A stretch of DNA of 31,024 nucleotides from assembly GCA_021160885.1 (NCBI GenBank), contig JAGHBR010000329.1:1-31024 (forward strand), read 5' to 3'. Numbering within the stretch: the first letter of the stretch is position 1; each line of letters begins with the position of its first letter. Under the pieces are notes generated by a model that ran no database searches, was not told where the DNA came from, and saw only the letters and a list, made by a program, of their open reading frames with translations. Made by a program: the position numbers and the translations under genes. This DNA comes from Caldisericaceae bacterium (GTDB lineage Bacteria > Calditrichota > Calditrichia > Calditrichales > Calditrichaceae). Shown piece after piece: positions 17,380 to 24,786 of the stretch.

Positions 17380-19134
17380 ATGAAAAGGACTTTCACTTGT
17401 GGTGAACTGAATGAAGATTTTCTTAATAAAGAGGTGGTACTAAACGGCTGGGTGAATAAGTGGCGGGACCACGGCGGTTTGATTTTCATCGACTTACGTG
17501 ACCGTTATGGGGTGACACAAGTCGTCTTCAATCCTCAAACCAATTCTGAAGCCTACGAAATGGCTAAAGCCTTACGCAGCGAAGACGTAATTGCAGTAAA
17601 GGGAAAAGTGGCCGCACGTCCTCCGGAAGCTATTAATCCCAGAATGGCATCTGGTAAAATTGAAGTTCATGTTGAAAAATTGGAAATCCTGAACAAGGCC
17701 AAAACAACACCTTTTGAAATCAACGATCAAATTGAAATAAGTGAAGACATCCGTTTAAAATTTCGCTACCTTGATCTTCGGCGGCCCAGGTTACAAAGAA
17801 ATTTGACCGTCAGAAGTAATGTTTACAAAATTGTTAGAAACTTCTTTTACGATGAAAATTTTGTTGAAATTGAAACACCCTTTTTAATGAAAAGTACGCC
17901 GGAGGGCGCCCGCGATTTCCTTGTGCCCAGTAGAAATTTTCCAGGCAGATTTTACGCTCTTCCTCAATCTCCTCAAACTTACAAACAGCTGCTGATGATA
18001 GCAGGATTTGATCGCTATTTTCAGATCGTAAAGTGTTTTAGAGATGAAGACTTGCGACGGGACCGGCAGCCCGAGTTTACGCAAATCGATGTGGAAATGT
18101 CTTTTGTTGATGAAAATGATGTGATTGATATTTCAAGCAGGCTTATTCAAAAATTGTTCAAAGAAATTTTGGATTACCAAGTTCAGATGCCCATAAAAAA
18201 AATGGGTTATCGGCAAGCCTTTGAAACTTATGGAAATGATAAACCGGATTTGCGATTTGGACTGCCAATTGCCACGCTTAATAATGTCTTTGAAAAATCT
18301 GAGTTTAAAGTATTTAGATCGGTAATTGAAAATAAAGGAATTGTGGCTGCTATTGTTGTTGAAGCTGCCGATAAATTTTCACGTAAAAAAATTGATCAAT
18401 TGACAGAAAAAGCAAAACACTTTGGCGCAAAAGGTTTAGCTTATCTGATTTTTAATGATGATGAATTTAAAGGGAGTGTGACCAAGTTTTTGACAGATTC
18501 TGAAAAGGAAAATTTGAAAAAGGAGCTGAACCTCAAAAATAATTCGCTGATTCTTATTGTGGCCGATACCTATGAAAAAAGTTATTCAGTATTAGGCCAA
18601 TTACGTTTGGAGCTTGGCAAAGAGCTTGATTTAATGGATAAATCAAAATTCGAATTTGTTTGGATTGTTGATTTCCCCTTATTGGAATGGAACGAAGAGC
18701 AAAATAGATATGTTGCACGACACCATCCGTTCACAAGCCCTAAAACAGATCAATTAGAATTATTGACAACACATCCGGAAAGAGCTCTTGCCAGAGCTTA
18801 CGATTTGGTTGTAAACGGCAACGAAATTGCAGGAGGTAGCATCCGTATTCATCGTCGTGATTTACAGGAAAAAATGTTCGACGTATTAAAAATCAGTAAG
18901 CAAGAAGCAGAAGCAAAATTTGGTTTTTTACTGCAAGCCCTTGAATATGGGGCGCCACCACATGGCGGAATTGCCTTTGGCCTCGATCGGCTGGTGATGT
19001 TGTTAACCGGTTCTGAATCCATTCGTGATGTGATCGCCTTTCCCAAAACCAGCTCGGCCCTTAGTTTGATGGATGGAGCTCCATCAGAAGTTTCGGAAGA
19101 GCAATTGGCTGAATTACATATCAAGATCAGATAA
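17380..19134 (+). CDS. aspS: Aspartyl-tRNA synthetase
   Basis: This class II synthetase charges tRNA with aspartate in the cytoplasm. The 584-residue protein has the bacterial layout: OB-fold anticodon-binding domain (1-105), motif 1 around FVEIETPFLMKSTPEGARDF (161-180), motif 2 FRDEDLRRDRQPEFTQID (220-237), the bacterial GAD insertion (about 290-420), and motif 3 GIAFGLDRLVMLLTG (530-544). The anticodon-loop residue that separates the Asp-only from the Asp/Asn-charging form is H31 here, which is typical of the non-discriminating form; the second marker position (near 83) is Glu and does not decide the matter. The start is the ATG at 17380 with GGGAG at 17370-17374. It appears to be a single-gene transcript. 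Confidence 0.97.
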   Translation: MKRTFTCGELNEDFLNKEVVLNGWVNKWRDHGGLIFIDLRDRYGVTQVVFNPQTNSEAYEMAKALRSEDVIAVKGKVAARPPEAINPRMASGKIEVHVEKLEILNKAKTTPFEINDQIEISEDIRLKFRYLDLRRPRLQRNLTVRSNVYKIVRNFFYDENFVEIETPFLMKSTPEGARDFLVPSRNFPGRFYALPQSPQTYKQLLMIAGFDRYFQIVKCFRDEDLRRDRQPEFTQIDVEMSFVDENDVIDISSRLIQKLFKEILDYQVQMPIKKMGYRQAFETYGNDKPDLRFGLPIATLNNVFEKSEFKVFRSVIENKGIVAAIVVEAADKFSRKKIDQLTEKAKHFGAKGLAYLIFNDDEFKGSVTKFLTDSEKENLKKELNLKNNSLILIVADTYEKSYSVLGQLRLELGKELDLMDKSKFEFVWIVDFPLLEWNEEQNRYVARHHPFTSPKTDQLELLTTHPERALARAYDLVVNGNEIAGGSIRIHRRDLQEKMFDVLKISKQEAEAKFGFLLQALEYGAPPHGGIAFGLDRLVMLLTGSESIRDVIAFPKTSSALSLMDGAPSEVSEEQLAELHIKIR

Positions 19135-19171
19135 AAATAGTAAAAACTTTGGCTTAATTTTATTTTTATTC

Positions 19172-19202
19172 TTGACAAAAATAATAAATTTTGTTACTTT
19201 CG
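19172..19202 (+). promoter_or_regulatory. Promoter of the lipoprotein-LysM operon
   Basis: A perfect TTGACA at 19172-19177, a 17-base spacer, and TACTTTCG at 19195-19202. The last box is closer to TAnnTTTG than to TATAAT. A leader of about 45 bases precedes the lipoprotein start, with AGGAGG at 19239-19244. The strong -35 suits an abundant envelope protein (inference). Confidence 0.65.
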
Positions 19203-19252
19203 GATTAACTAAAAGTAGTTAAAGTTATTATATAATCCAGGAGGCGTGTCGT

Positions 19253-19516
19253 ATGAACAAGTTAAGAATTTTTATGTTAGCGCTAATAAGCGTAGCAATG
19301 CTATCGCTAACCAGCTGTAAATGGAAACCAAGTGAAGAACAAATCAAAACATTAGAAGAAACCAAAGCAGCTGCTCTTTCTGCAGAAGAAACATTGCAAA
19401 AGAAAAAAGCTGAGAGACAGGAATGGGAAAATAAAGTTGCCGCAAAAAAGGCAGAATTGGAAAAACTTAAAAAAGATAAAGAGAATGTGCAAAATTTCCA
19501 ACAACCTGCTGAATAA
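19253..19516 (+). CDS. Small coiled-coil lipoprotein (87 aa)
   Basis: The N-terminus has a lipoprotein signal peptide: MNKLRI, a hydrophobic core, and the lipobox LTSC with acylated C22. After processing the protein has about 66 residues, nearly all one charged helix (28-78) with heptad-like spacing, rich in Glu/Lys/Ala and ending in NFQQPAE. Size and design recall the Braun lipoprotein class, but no terminal lysine or repeated Lpp motif is seen, so homology is not claimed. The consensus ribosome site AGGAGG (19239-19244) and a strong promoter suggest high expression. It is co-transcribed with the LysM protein 37 bases downstream, and the pair may link outer membrane and peptidoglycan (inference). 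Confidence 0.85.
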   Translation: MNKLRIFMLALISVAMLSLTSCKWKPSEEQIKTLEETKAAALSAEETLQKKKAERQEWENKVAAKKAELEKLKKDKENVQNFQQPAE

Positions 19517-19535
19517 CCTAATTTAATTGAGAATC

Positions 19536-19544
19536 AAAGAGGAG
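19536..19544 (+). promoter_or_regulatory. Ribosome site deciding the LysM gene start
   Basis: AAAGAGGAG lies nine bases before the ATG at 19554. It rules in that ATG over the in-frame TTG at 19527, which lies upstream of this site and would put it inside the gene. Confidence 0.8.
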
Positions 19545-19553
19545 AATATAGCT

Positions 19554-20402
19554 ATGAAAATAAGATTAGCAGTAATTTTAAGTTTGTTCCTGTCGCTCGT
19601 GTTTGCCAATGTCGTTTTGGCCCAATATTCCTACAATTATGAAGAGATGACCCAGGAACAATATAATGCCTTACTGGCTGAATGGCAGCAAAGATTAGAT
19701 GCTGCTAAAAAAGGCATTGCTGAAGAAGAAGCCAAAATTGAGCAATTAAAGAAAGAGTATGATGCTCTTCAGGCTGAGATTGATCAAACCTGGCAGGAAA
19801 TTTTCCAGATTGCTGAATCTAATAATGCTGCTTACAATGCCTACAAAAGTAATTTAGAACAGTTGCGCGACGAGGTGAGAGCTTTCCTTAATCTTTCTCC
19901 GGAAGAGATTTACAGCAAATTTAATGAATTGAATGAATTTGAAGCTCGTTTGGAAGAACTGAAAAAGGATCCGTTCTCTTCAATGACTGAACAGCAAAAA
20001 TTGATTGCTGAAATTGAAAGCTTGATTGAACAGGCAAAAGAAAAAGCCAAAACAGCTGTTCCACCAACTTACACTGTAATGAAAGGCGATTATTTGTGGA
20101 AGATCGCTGGTAAAGAGGACATTTATAGTAACCCAATGGCCTGGTGGAGAATTTACACTTCTAACTTAGATCAGATTAAAAACCCGGATTTAATTTATCC
20201 GAATCAGGTACTGGCAATTCCTCGTGTAGTTGGGCCGAACGAACACCTGGTACAAAAAGGTGAGTTTTTATCTAAGATCGCCAGTTATCCAAATGTTTAT
20301 GGTGATTCTTTTAAATGGCAAAAACTATACGAAGCCAACAAGGCATTTATCTCTGATCCTAATCTGATCTATCCATTCCAGGTGTTGAAAATTGCTCGTT
20401 AA
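19554..20402 (+). CDS. Exported coiled-coil protein with two LysM domains
   Basis: This is a periplasmic peptidoglycan-binding protein of 282 residues. The signal peptide is 1-23 (VLA before QYS). A Tyr-rich start is followed by coiled-coil helices (about 33-110 and 125-168) and then two LysM modules: YTVMKGDYLWKIAG through VLAIPR (173-224) and HLVQKGEFLSKIAS through QVLKIAR (231-282). Both modules have an unusually long middle with Trp (MAWWRIY; FKWQKLY) compared with the usual LysM of about 45 residues. The start is the ATG at 19554. It follows the small lipoprotein in one transcript that ends at the hairpin at 20427. No hydrolase domain is present, so a structural or tethering role is more likely than wall cleavage. 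Confidence 0.9.
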   Translation: MKIRLAVILSLFLSLVFANVVLAQYSYNYEEMTQEQYNALLAEWQQRLDAAKKGIAEEEAKIEQLKKEYDALQAEIDQTWQEIFQIAESNNAAYNAYKSNLEQLRDEVRAFLNLSPEEIYSKFNELNEFEARLEELKKDPFSSMTEQQKLIAEIESLIEQAKEKAKTAVPPTYTVMKGDYLWKIAGKEDIYSNPMAWWRIYTSNLDQIKNPDLIYPNQVLAIPRVVGPNEHLVQKGEFLSKIASYPNVYGDSFKWQKLYEANKAFISDPNLIYPFQVLKIAR

Positions 20403-20423
20403 ACAAGTTTTAAAATAGTTTTG
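20392..20423 (+). promoter_or_regulatory. Possible phoH promoter overlapping the end of the LysM gene
   Basis: TTGCTC at 20392-20397 and an exact TAnnTTTG box (TAGTTTTG) at 20416-20423, with an 18-base spacer. If used, transcription would begin near 20430, inside the left arm of the terminator hairpin. It is the only site found that could drive phoH separately. Confidence 0.4.
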
Positions 20424-20426
20424 CCG

Positions 20427-20463
20427 AGGCTTCTGGAGATTATCTTTCCGGAAGCCTTTTTTT
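20427..20463 (+). terminator. Rho-independent terminator after the LysM gene
   Basis: A 10-bp stem with one G-U pair (AGGCTTCTGG at 20427-20436 with CCGGAAGCCT at 20448-20457) and an 11-base loop, followed by a T-run to 20463. It separates the lipoprotein/LysM transcript from phoH. Confidence 0.9.
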
Positions 20464-20470
20464 ATTGTTT

Positions 20471-20475
20471 GAGGG
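20471..20475 (+). promoter_or_regulatory. Ribosome site deciding the phoH start
   Basis: GAGGG sits four to five bases before the ATG at 20480. An in-frame TTG at 20465 is excluded because it lies directly at the end of the terminator T-run and has no ribosome site. Confidence 0.7.
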
Positions 20476-20479
20476 AAAA

Positions 20480-21481
20480 ATGACCGATGTAATTGAAAAA
20501 GTTTTCAAAATTCCAGAATCAGTAGATCCGTTAATTGTTGCAGGTCAACAAGATGCAAATCTGAAAATGTTGGAAGAAAATTTTCAGGTGCGTGTTTTAG
20601 CCCGTGGTAATTCAATAAAATTACTTGGCCCCGCACCTGAGGTAGAAACAGTCCTTCATGTTTTGGAAGATTTAGTAACTGCTGCAAAAAAACGCAAAAT
20701 ATTTACTCAAGATGATTTATTAACGTCTATTAAAATTGCTCAGTCTTTACAAACAACGAGCGGTCCATCGAAATCAGATGTTACCCCAGTAAAAAATAAA
20801 ACGGTCGAAGCGGTCTCCACTTTCCTTGGCTTTATTAAACCCCGCACCGAAGGTCAGTGGCAAATGATGAAAGCATTGGAAAAAAATGATATCGTCTTTG
20901 CCGTAGGGCCAGCCGGAACAGGGAAAACATACCTGGCTGTCGCCCTGGCTGTGTCTTATTTAAAAGAGAACCTGGTAAAAAAAATCGTGCTGGCCAGACC
21001 GGCCGTTGAAGCTGGCGAGAGTTTAGGTTATTTACCAGGCGATTACAAAGAAAAAATCGATCCCTATCTAAAACCGCTTTACGATGCGCTGGAAGATATG
21101 CTTCCTCGCGATCTATTAAAACGTTTCCTTGATCAACAAATCATAGAAATTTTACCACTGGCTTACATGCGCGGAAGGACCCTGAACAACGCTTTTGTAA
21201 TTCTAGATGAAGCACAAAACACCACCTTTATGCAAATGAAAATGTTCTTAACGCGCCTGGGCGTTAATTCAAAAAGTATAATAACCGGTGATATTACGCA
21301 AATTGATCTACCCTCAAAAAATGATTCTGGTCTGGTAAGCAGTTTTTATGTCCTTTCCGGAATTGATGGCATTGCCTTTATTAAATTAACCAATCGCGAT
21401 GTGGTTCGCCATCCCCTGGTTAAAGATATTATTGACGCTTATGAACGTTACGACGAAAAGCAGAATTCAAAAGACAAATAA
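20480..21481 (+). CDS. phoH: PhoH-family ATPase
   Basis: This is a cytoplasmic PhoH/YbeZ-type P-loop ATPase, a family linked to RNA metabolism with the endonuclease YbeY. The 333-residue protein has a small N-terminal domain (about 1-75) as in YbeZ/PhoH-like proteins, a linker, and the PhoH core from about 108. The core holds the PRTEGQ motif at 121-126, Walker A GPAGTGKT at 143-150, Walker B with FVILDEAQN near 239-247, and the following TRLG and GD(I)TQ region. The start is the ATG at 20480. ybeY, its frequent neighbour, is not in this window. A terminator lies just upstream and a separate promoter precedes the next gene, so this appears to be a monocistron. Confidence 0.94.
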   Translation: MTDVIEKVFKIPESVDPLIVAGQQDANLKMLEENFQVRVLARGNSIKLLGPAPEVETVLHVLEDLVTAAKKRKIFTQDDLLTSIKIAQSLQTTSGPSKSDVTPVKNKTVEAVSTFLGFIKPRTEGQWQMMKALEKNDIVFAVGPAGTGKTYLAVALAVSYLKENLVKKIVLARPAVEAGESLGYLPGDYKEKIDPYLKPLYDALEDMLPRDLLKRFLDQQIIEILPLAYMRGRTLNNAFVILDEAQNTTFMQMKMFLTRLGVNSKSIITGDITQIDLPSKNDSGLVSSFYVLSGIDGIAFIKLTNRDVVRHPLVKDIIDAYERYDEKQNSKDK

Positions 21482-21496
21482 GTATTCTTTTGCTTC

Positions 21497-21527
21497 TTGC
21501 ATGACTTAAATAAAATCGTTAGATTCT
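21497..21527 (+). promoter_or_regulatory. Promoter of the thiolase-hbd-nusB-secA operon
   Basis: TTGCAT at 21497-21502, a 17-base spacer, and TAGATTCT at 21520-21527, in the 77-base gap after phoH. The -35 box and the bases around it (TCTTGCATGA) are the same as in the putative promoter at 6604-6613. Confidence 0.5.
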
Positions 21528-21558
21528 TATTTTATTTTATATTAGATGGGGTAAAGGT

Positions 21559-22746
21559 ATGTCACGGTTAAAAGAAGTTGTTATTGTTAGTGCGGCCAGA
21601 ACTGCGGTCGGTAGTTTCGGCGGGGTTTTTAAAGATCTGCCGGCCACAAAATTAGGAAGTATTGTCATCAAGGCCGCCCTGGAAAAAGCAAAAGTACCGT
21701 TTGATCAGGTGAATGAAGTTATTATGGGAAATGTGCTAACCGCTAATGAAGGCCAGGCGCCTGCCAGGCAAGCTGCACTGGGAGCAGGACTCAGCACCGC
21801 TGTTCAATGCATGACAATTAATAAAGTTTGCGGTTCCGGTTTAAAAGCGGTTATGTTAGCCGCTCAGGCCATTATGGTTGGCGATGCCGATGTAATTGTG
21901 GCTGGTGGCATGGAAAATATGAGCCAGGTCCCATTTTATGTGCCTAAGGCGCGCTATGGTTATCGTATGGGGCATGGGCAACTGATTGATGGCATGATCA
22001 AGGATGGGTTGTGGGATGTGTACAATGATTTTCACATGGGAAATGCCGCTGAAATTACAGCTAAAAATTACAATATCACGCGCCAGGAACAAGATGAATT
22101 TGCTGTCATGAGTTACAAACGGGCTTTGAAAGCCCAGGAAGATGGTCTGTTTAAGGAAGAAATTGTACCGGTGGAAATCCCACAACGCAAAGGGGAGCCC
22201 ATTGTGGTTGATATGGATGAAGAGCCTGGAAGAGTAAAGTTCGAAAAGATTCCAAATTTAAAACCTGCTTTTAAACAAGATGGCACGATTACGGCTGCAA
22301 ATGCTTCCAAAATTAATGACGGAGCCGCAGCAGTGGTCGTAATGTCTTTAGAGAAAGCCAAAGAATTGAATCTACAGCCCATGGCGCGCATTATTTCGCA
22401 GGCTTCATTTGCCAAAAAGCCGGAAGATTTTCCAACAGCGCCGGCGGATTCCATCACAGTCGCTTTAAAGAAAACTGGCTTAACTGTTGATGATATCGAT
22501 CTTTTTGAAATTAATGAAGCATTTGCAGTGGTTGCCATAGTTAATAATCGATTACTGAAGCTGCCTGTAGAAAAAGTGAATGTAAATGGTGGAGCCGTGG
22601 CTATCGGGCATCCAATTGGTGCCAGTGGTGCAAGAATTTTAACTACGCTGCTTTATGCCATGAAACAGCGCAACGCCAAACGTGGTGTGGCTTCGTTGTG
22701 CATTGGTGGTGGTGAAGCCGCTACCCTGGTTATAAAGTCAATGTGA
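21559..22746 (+). CDS. Acetyl-CoA acetyltransferase (thiolase)
   Basis: This is a cytoplasmic thiolase that condenses two acetyl-CoA, or cleaves acetoacetyl-CoA or longer 3-ketoacyl-CoA. The 395-residue protein has the nucleophile C91 in NKVCGSGLKAV, the NEAFA loop, H351 in GGAVAIGHPIGASG and the second catalytic Cys C381 in SLCIGGGEA. All four catalytic elements are intact. The size and motifs fit the tetrameric biosynthetic/degradative acetyl-CoA C-acetyltransferase group. The start is the ATG at 21559 with GGGGT at 21548-21552. Its stop abuts the ribosome site of the 3-hydroxyacyl-CoA dehydrogenase gene, pairing two successive C4-CoA steps. The direction of flux cannot be told from sequence. 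Confidence 0.95.
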   Translation: MSRLKEVVIVSAARTAVGSFGGVFKDLPATKLGSIVIKAALEKAKVPFDQVNEVIMGNVLTANEGQAPARQAALGAGLSTAVQCMTINKVCGSGLKAVMLAAQAIMVGDADVIVAGGMENMSQVPFYVPKARYGYRMGHGQLIDGMIKDGLWDVYNDFHMGNAAEITAKNYNITRQEQDEFAVMSYKRALKAQEDGLFKEEIVPVEIPQRKGEPIVVDMDEEPGRVKFEKIPNLKPAFKQDGTITAANASKINDGAAAVVVMSLEKAKELNLQPMARIISQASFAKKPEDFPTAPADSITVALKKTGLTVDDIDLFEINEAFAVVAIVNNRLLKLPVEKVNVNGGAVAIGHPIGASGARILTTLLYAMKQRNAKRGVASLCIGGGEAATLVIKSM

Positions 22747-22751
22747 GGAGG
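22746..22751 (+). promoter_or_regulatory. Ribosome site deciding the hbd start
   Basis: AGGAGG lies six bases before the ATG at 22758. An in-frame GTG at 22743 overlaps the thiolase stop and would place the ribosome site inside the gene, so the ATG is preferred. Confidence 0.8.
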
Positions 22752-22757
22752 AATAAA

Positions 22758-23603
22758 ATGGAAAAAATTGCTGTTATTGGAGCTGGCACCATGGGTAATG
22801 GGATTGCCCATGTTTTTGCCCAATTTGAATACGATGTAACTTTGATTGATATCGATCAAAAAATATTAGACAGAGCCCTGACGACCATTGAGAAAAATCT
22901 TAACCGACAGTTAAAAAAAAGGGGTATCAGCGAAGACCAGCTTAAAGCGACTCTGGGTAGAATCACCCCCAAAACAGAAATCGAACAAGCTGCGGATGCT
23001 GTAATAGTTGTAGAAGCCGTTATTGAAAACGATGAAATTAAAAAGAATATTTTTAAAAAATTAGACGAAGTCTGCGCACCCAAAACAATTCTGGCTTCCA
23101 ATACATCTTCGATTTCAATAACAGAATTAGCTGCCGTAACAAAACGGCCGGATAAAGTGATTGGCATGCATTTTATGAATCCGGTACCGGTAATGGAACT
23201 TGTCGAGATTATTCGCGGTTTAGCAACCAGTGAGGAAACGTTTAAGACGATTTTTGAAATCGCTAAAACTTTAAACAAAACGCCGGTTGAAGTAAACGAT
23301 TATCCGGGGTTTGTAAGTAATCGTGTTTTAATGCCCATGATTAACGAGGCGATTTACTGCCTGATGGAAGGTGTGGCGGATAAAGAGGCTATTGACACAG
23401 TAATGAAATTGGGTATGAATCATCCTATGGGACCTTTGACCCTGGCTGATTTCATTGGTCTGGATGTTTGCCTGCACATTATGAATGTTTTGTATCAGGG
23501 ACTGGGTGACCCTAAATATCGCCCCTGTCCGTTGTTAAAAAAGATGGTGGCCGCTGGCCATTTAGGTAGAAAAACAAAAAAAGGATTTTACACATACGAG
23601 TGA
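22758..23603 (+). CDS. hbd: 3-hydroxybutyryl-CoA dehydrogenase
   Basis: This enzyme oxidises or reduces 3-hydroxybutyryl-CoA/acetoacetyl-CoA with NAD(H). The 281-residue protein has the Rossmann motif GAGTMG at 8-13 and D31 at the end of the second strand, which favours NAD over NADP. The NTSS segment is at 115-118, and the catalytic pair is H138 (GMHFMNPVP) and E150 (MELVEII). The helical dimerisation domain (about 185-281) contains YPGFVSNR and ends in GFYTYE, as in the family. The start is the ATG at 22758, behind AGGAGG. It forms a C4-CoA pair with the thiolase. A crotonase and an acyl-CoA dehydrogenase are not in the window. nusB follows after two bases. Confidence 0.95.
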   Translation: MEKIAVIGAGTMGNGIAHVFAQFEYDVTLIDIDQKILDRALTTIEKNLNRQLKKRGISEDQLKATLGRITPKTEIEQAADAVIVVEAVIENDEIKKNIFKKLDEVCAPKTILASNTSSISITELAAVTKRPDKVIGMHFMNPVPVMELVEIIRGLATSEETFKTIFEIAKTLNKTPVEVNDYPGFVSNRVLMPMINEAIYCLMEGVADKEAIDTVMKLGMNHPMGPLTLADFIGLDVCLHIMNVLYQGLGDPKYRPCPLLKKMVAAGHLGRKTKKGFYTYE

Positions 23604-23605
23604 AA

Positions 23606-24070
23606 ATGTCAAGAAGAAAAGAACGGGAACTTGCTTTTAAAGTCTTGTTCGCACATGAATTTAATCCTATCCCTTTAAGTGAACAACTGGATTTCCTGAC
23701 GGAAGAAGAAGAGTATAAAAAGAGCGTTACAAATTATGTCCGCCAACTGGCATCTTATTGCATTGAGAAAAAAGATGAATTTGATGCCCTTATTAAACCC
23801 AGACTGATTAACTGGGACTTTGATCGCGTTGCTGTCGTAGATAAGATTTTATTAAGAATGGCTTTGGCAGAATTCCTCTATTTTGAAGAAATTCCTCCGG
23901 AAGTCACTATTGATGAGATGATTGAATTAGGTAAAAAATTTGGAACACCCAAGAGCGGGAGTTTTATTAACGGTATATTAGATGCTCTTTTAAAAGATTT
24001 AAAGGCTAAAAATCTAATTAAGAAGAGTGGCAGAGGATTAATCACAAAGATAAAACTGAATGGGAAATAA
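23606..24070 (+). CDS. nusB: Transcription antitermination factor NusB
   Basis: This is an all-helical RNA-binding protein that, with NusE (S10), supports rRNA antitermination. The 154-residue protein starts MSRRKERELAFKVLFAHEF (the family's Arg-rich first helix). It contains INWDFDRVAVVDKILLRMALAE near 70-90 and the PPEVTIDEMIELGKKFG and SGSFINGILD stretches that mark NusB. I chose the ATG at 23606; an alternative GTG at 23600 overlaps the hbd stop and adds two residues. Its own stop overlaps the next start by one base. In several lineages nusB is followed by secA or ribH-type genes; here a phosphoesterase lies between nusB and secA. Confidence 0.92.
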   Translation: MSRRKERELAFKVLFAHEFNPIPLSEQLDFLTEEEEYKKSVTNYVRQLASYCIEKKDEFDALIKPRLINWDFDRVAVVDKILLRMALAEFLYFEEIPPEVTIDEMIELGKKFGTPKSGSFINGILDALLKDLKAKNLIKKSGRGLITKIKLNGK

Positions 24071-24780
24071 TGGCTATAGCGGTAATTTCTGATATTCACG
24101 GTAATTTGGAGGCTCTGACCAAAGCAATTGATTATATTAAAGCCCAGAATATTAATGAAATATATTGTCTGGGCGATATTGTGGGCTATGGACCCAATCC
24201 TAATGAATGTCTGGAAATTGTCCGACAGCAGTGCAAAGTAGTGCTGATGGGCAATCATGACTATGCTGCCATCGGGTTGGCGCGTATTGAATATTTTAAT
24301 GACTTTGCAAAAATGGCTACCTATTGGACTATGAATCAGTTAAGTGAAGAAAATAAAGAATTCTTACGCGGTTTGCCATTTATGTATCAAACTGACCGCT
24401 TTATTATGGTACATGCATCACCTACTAACCCGGAACACTGGTACTACATCTTAACCATGAATGATGCACTAATTGAAATGCAAAGCTTTAAGCAAAATAT
24501 TTGCTTTGTTGGGCATTCCCATGTTCCTGTGATCTTCAATCAACAAACTTCATTTAAAAATGATATTACCATTGAACCAAATCAAAAATATATCGTTAAT
24601 GTAGGAAGTGTCGGACAACCGCGAGACGGTGATCCGCGCTTAAGTTTTGTCCTGTTTGATCCTGAAGCAGGGCAGATTAAATATGTGCGTCTGAAATATG
24701 ATGTAAATAAAACTTATGAAAAAATAATTAAAAGTGGGTTACCGCCATTTTTAGCTGAAAGATTATTAAAGGGGTATTAA
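24070..24780 (+). CDS. Calcineurin-like metallophosphoesterase (YfcE/MJ0936 type)
   Basis: This is a cytoplasmic two-metal phosphoesterase of 236 residues. The metal ligands of the family are all visible: D8 and H10 in SDIHGN, D36 in GDIVGYGP, N62/H63 in GNHD, H115 in VHASP and H149/H151 in GHSH. The GDIVGYGPNP version of the second motif is typical of the small bacterial/archaeal group that acts on phosphodiesters or phosphoproteins. The natural substrate cannot be named. The start ATG shares its first base with the last base of the nusB stop, and secA follows six bases after its stop, so it is embedded in the operon. Confidence 0.92.
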   Translation: MAIAVISDIHGNLEALTKAIDYIKAQNINEIYCLGDIVGYGPNPNECLEIVRQQCKVVLMGNHDYAAIGLARIEYFNDFAKMATYWTMNQLSEENKEFLRGLPFMYQTDRFIMVHASPTNPEHWYYILTMNDALIEMQSFKQNICFVGHSHVPVIFNQQTSFKNDITIEPNQKYIVNVGSVGQPRDGDPRLSFVLFDPEAGQIKYVRLKYDVNKTYEKIIKSGLPPFLAERLLKGY

Positions 24781-24786
24781 GGGAAA

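Noticed and set aside
22113..22538. Minus-strand open frame of 141 codons inside the thiolase gene
   Set aside because: Antisense shadow of a conserved enzyme with low-complexity Ser/Ala composition.
22856..23278. Minus-strand open frame of 140 codons inside hbd
   Set aside because: Antisense shadow of a conserved dehydrogenase with no supporting signals.
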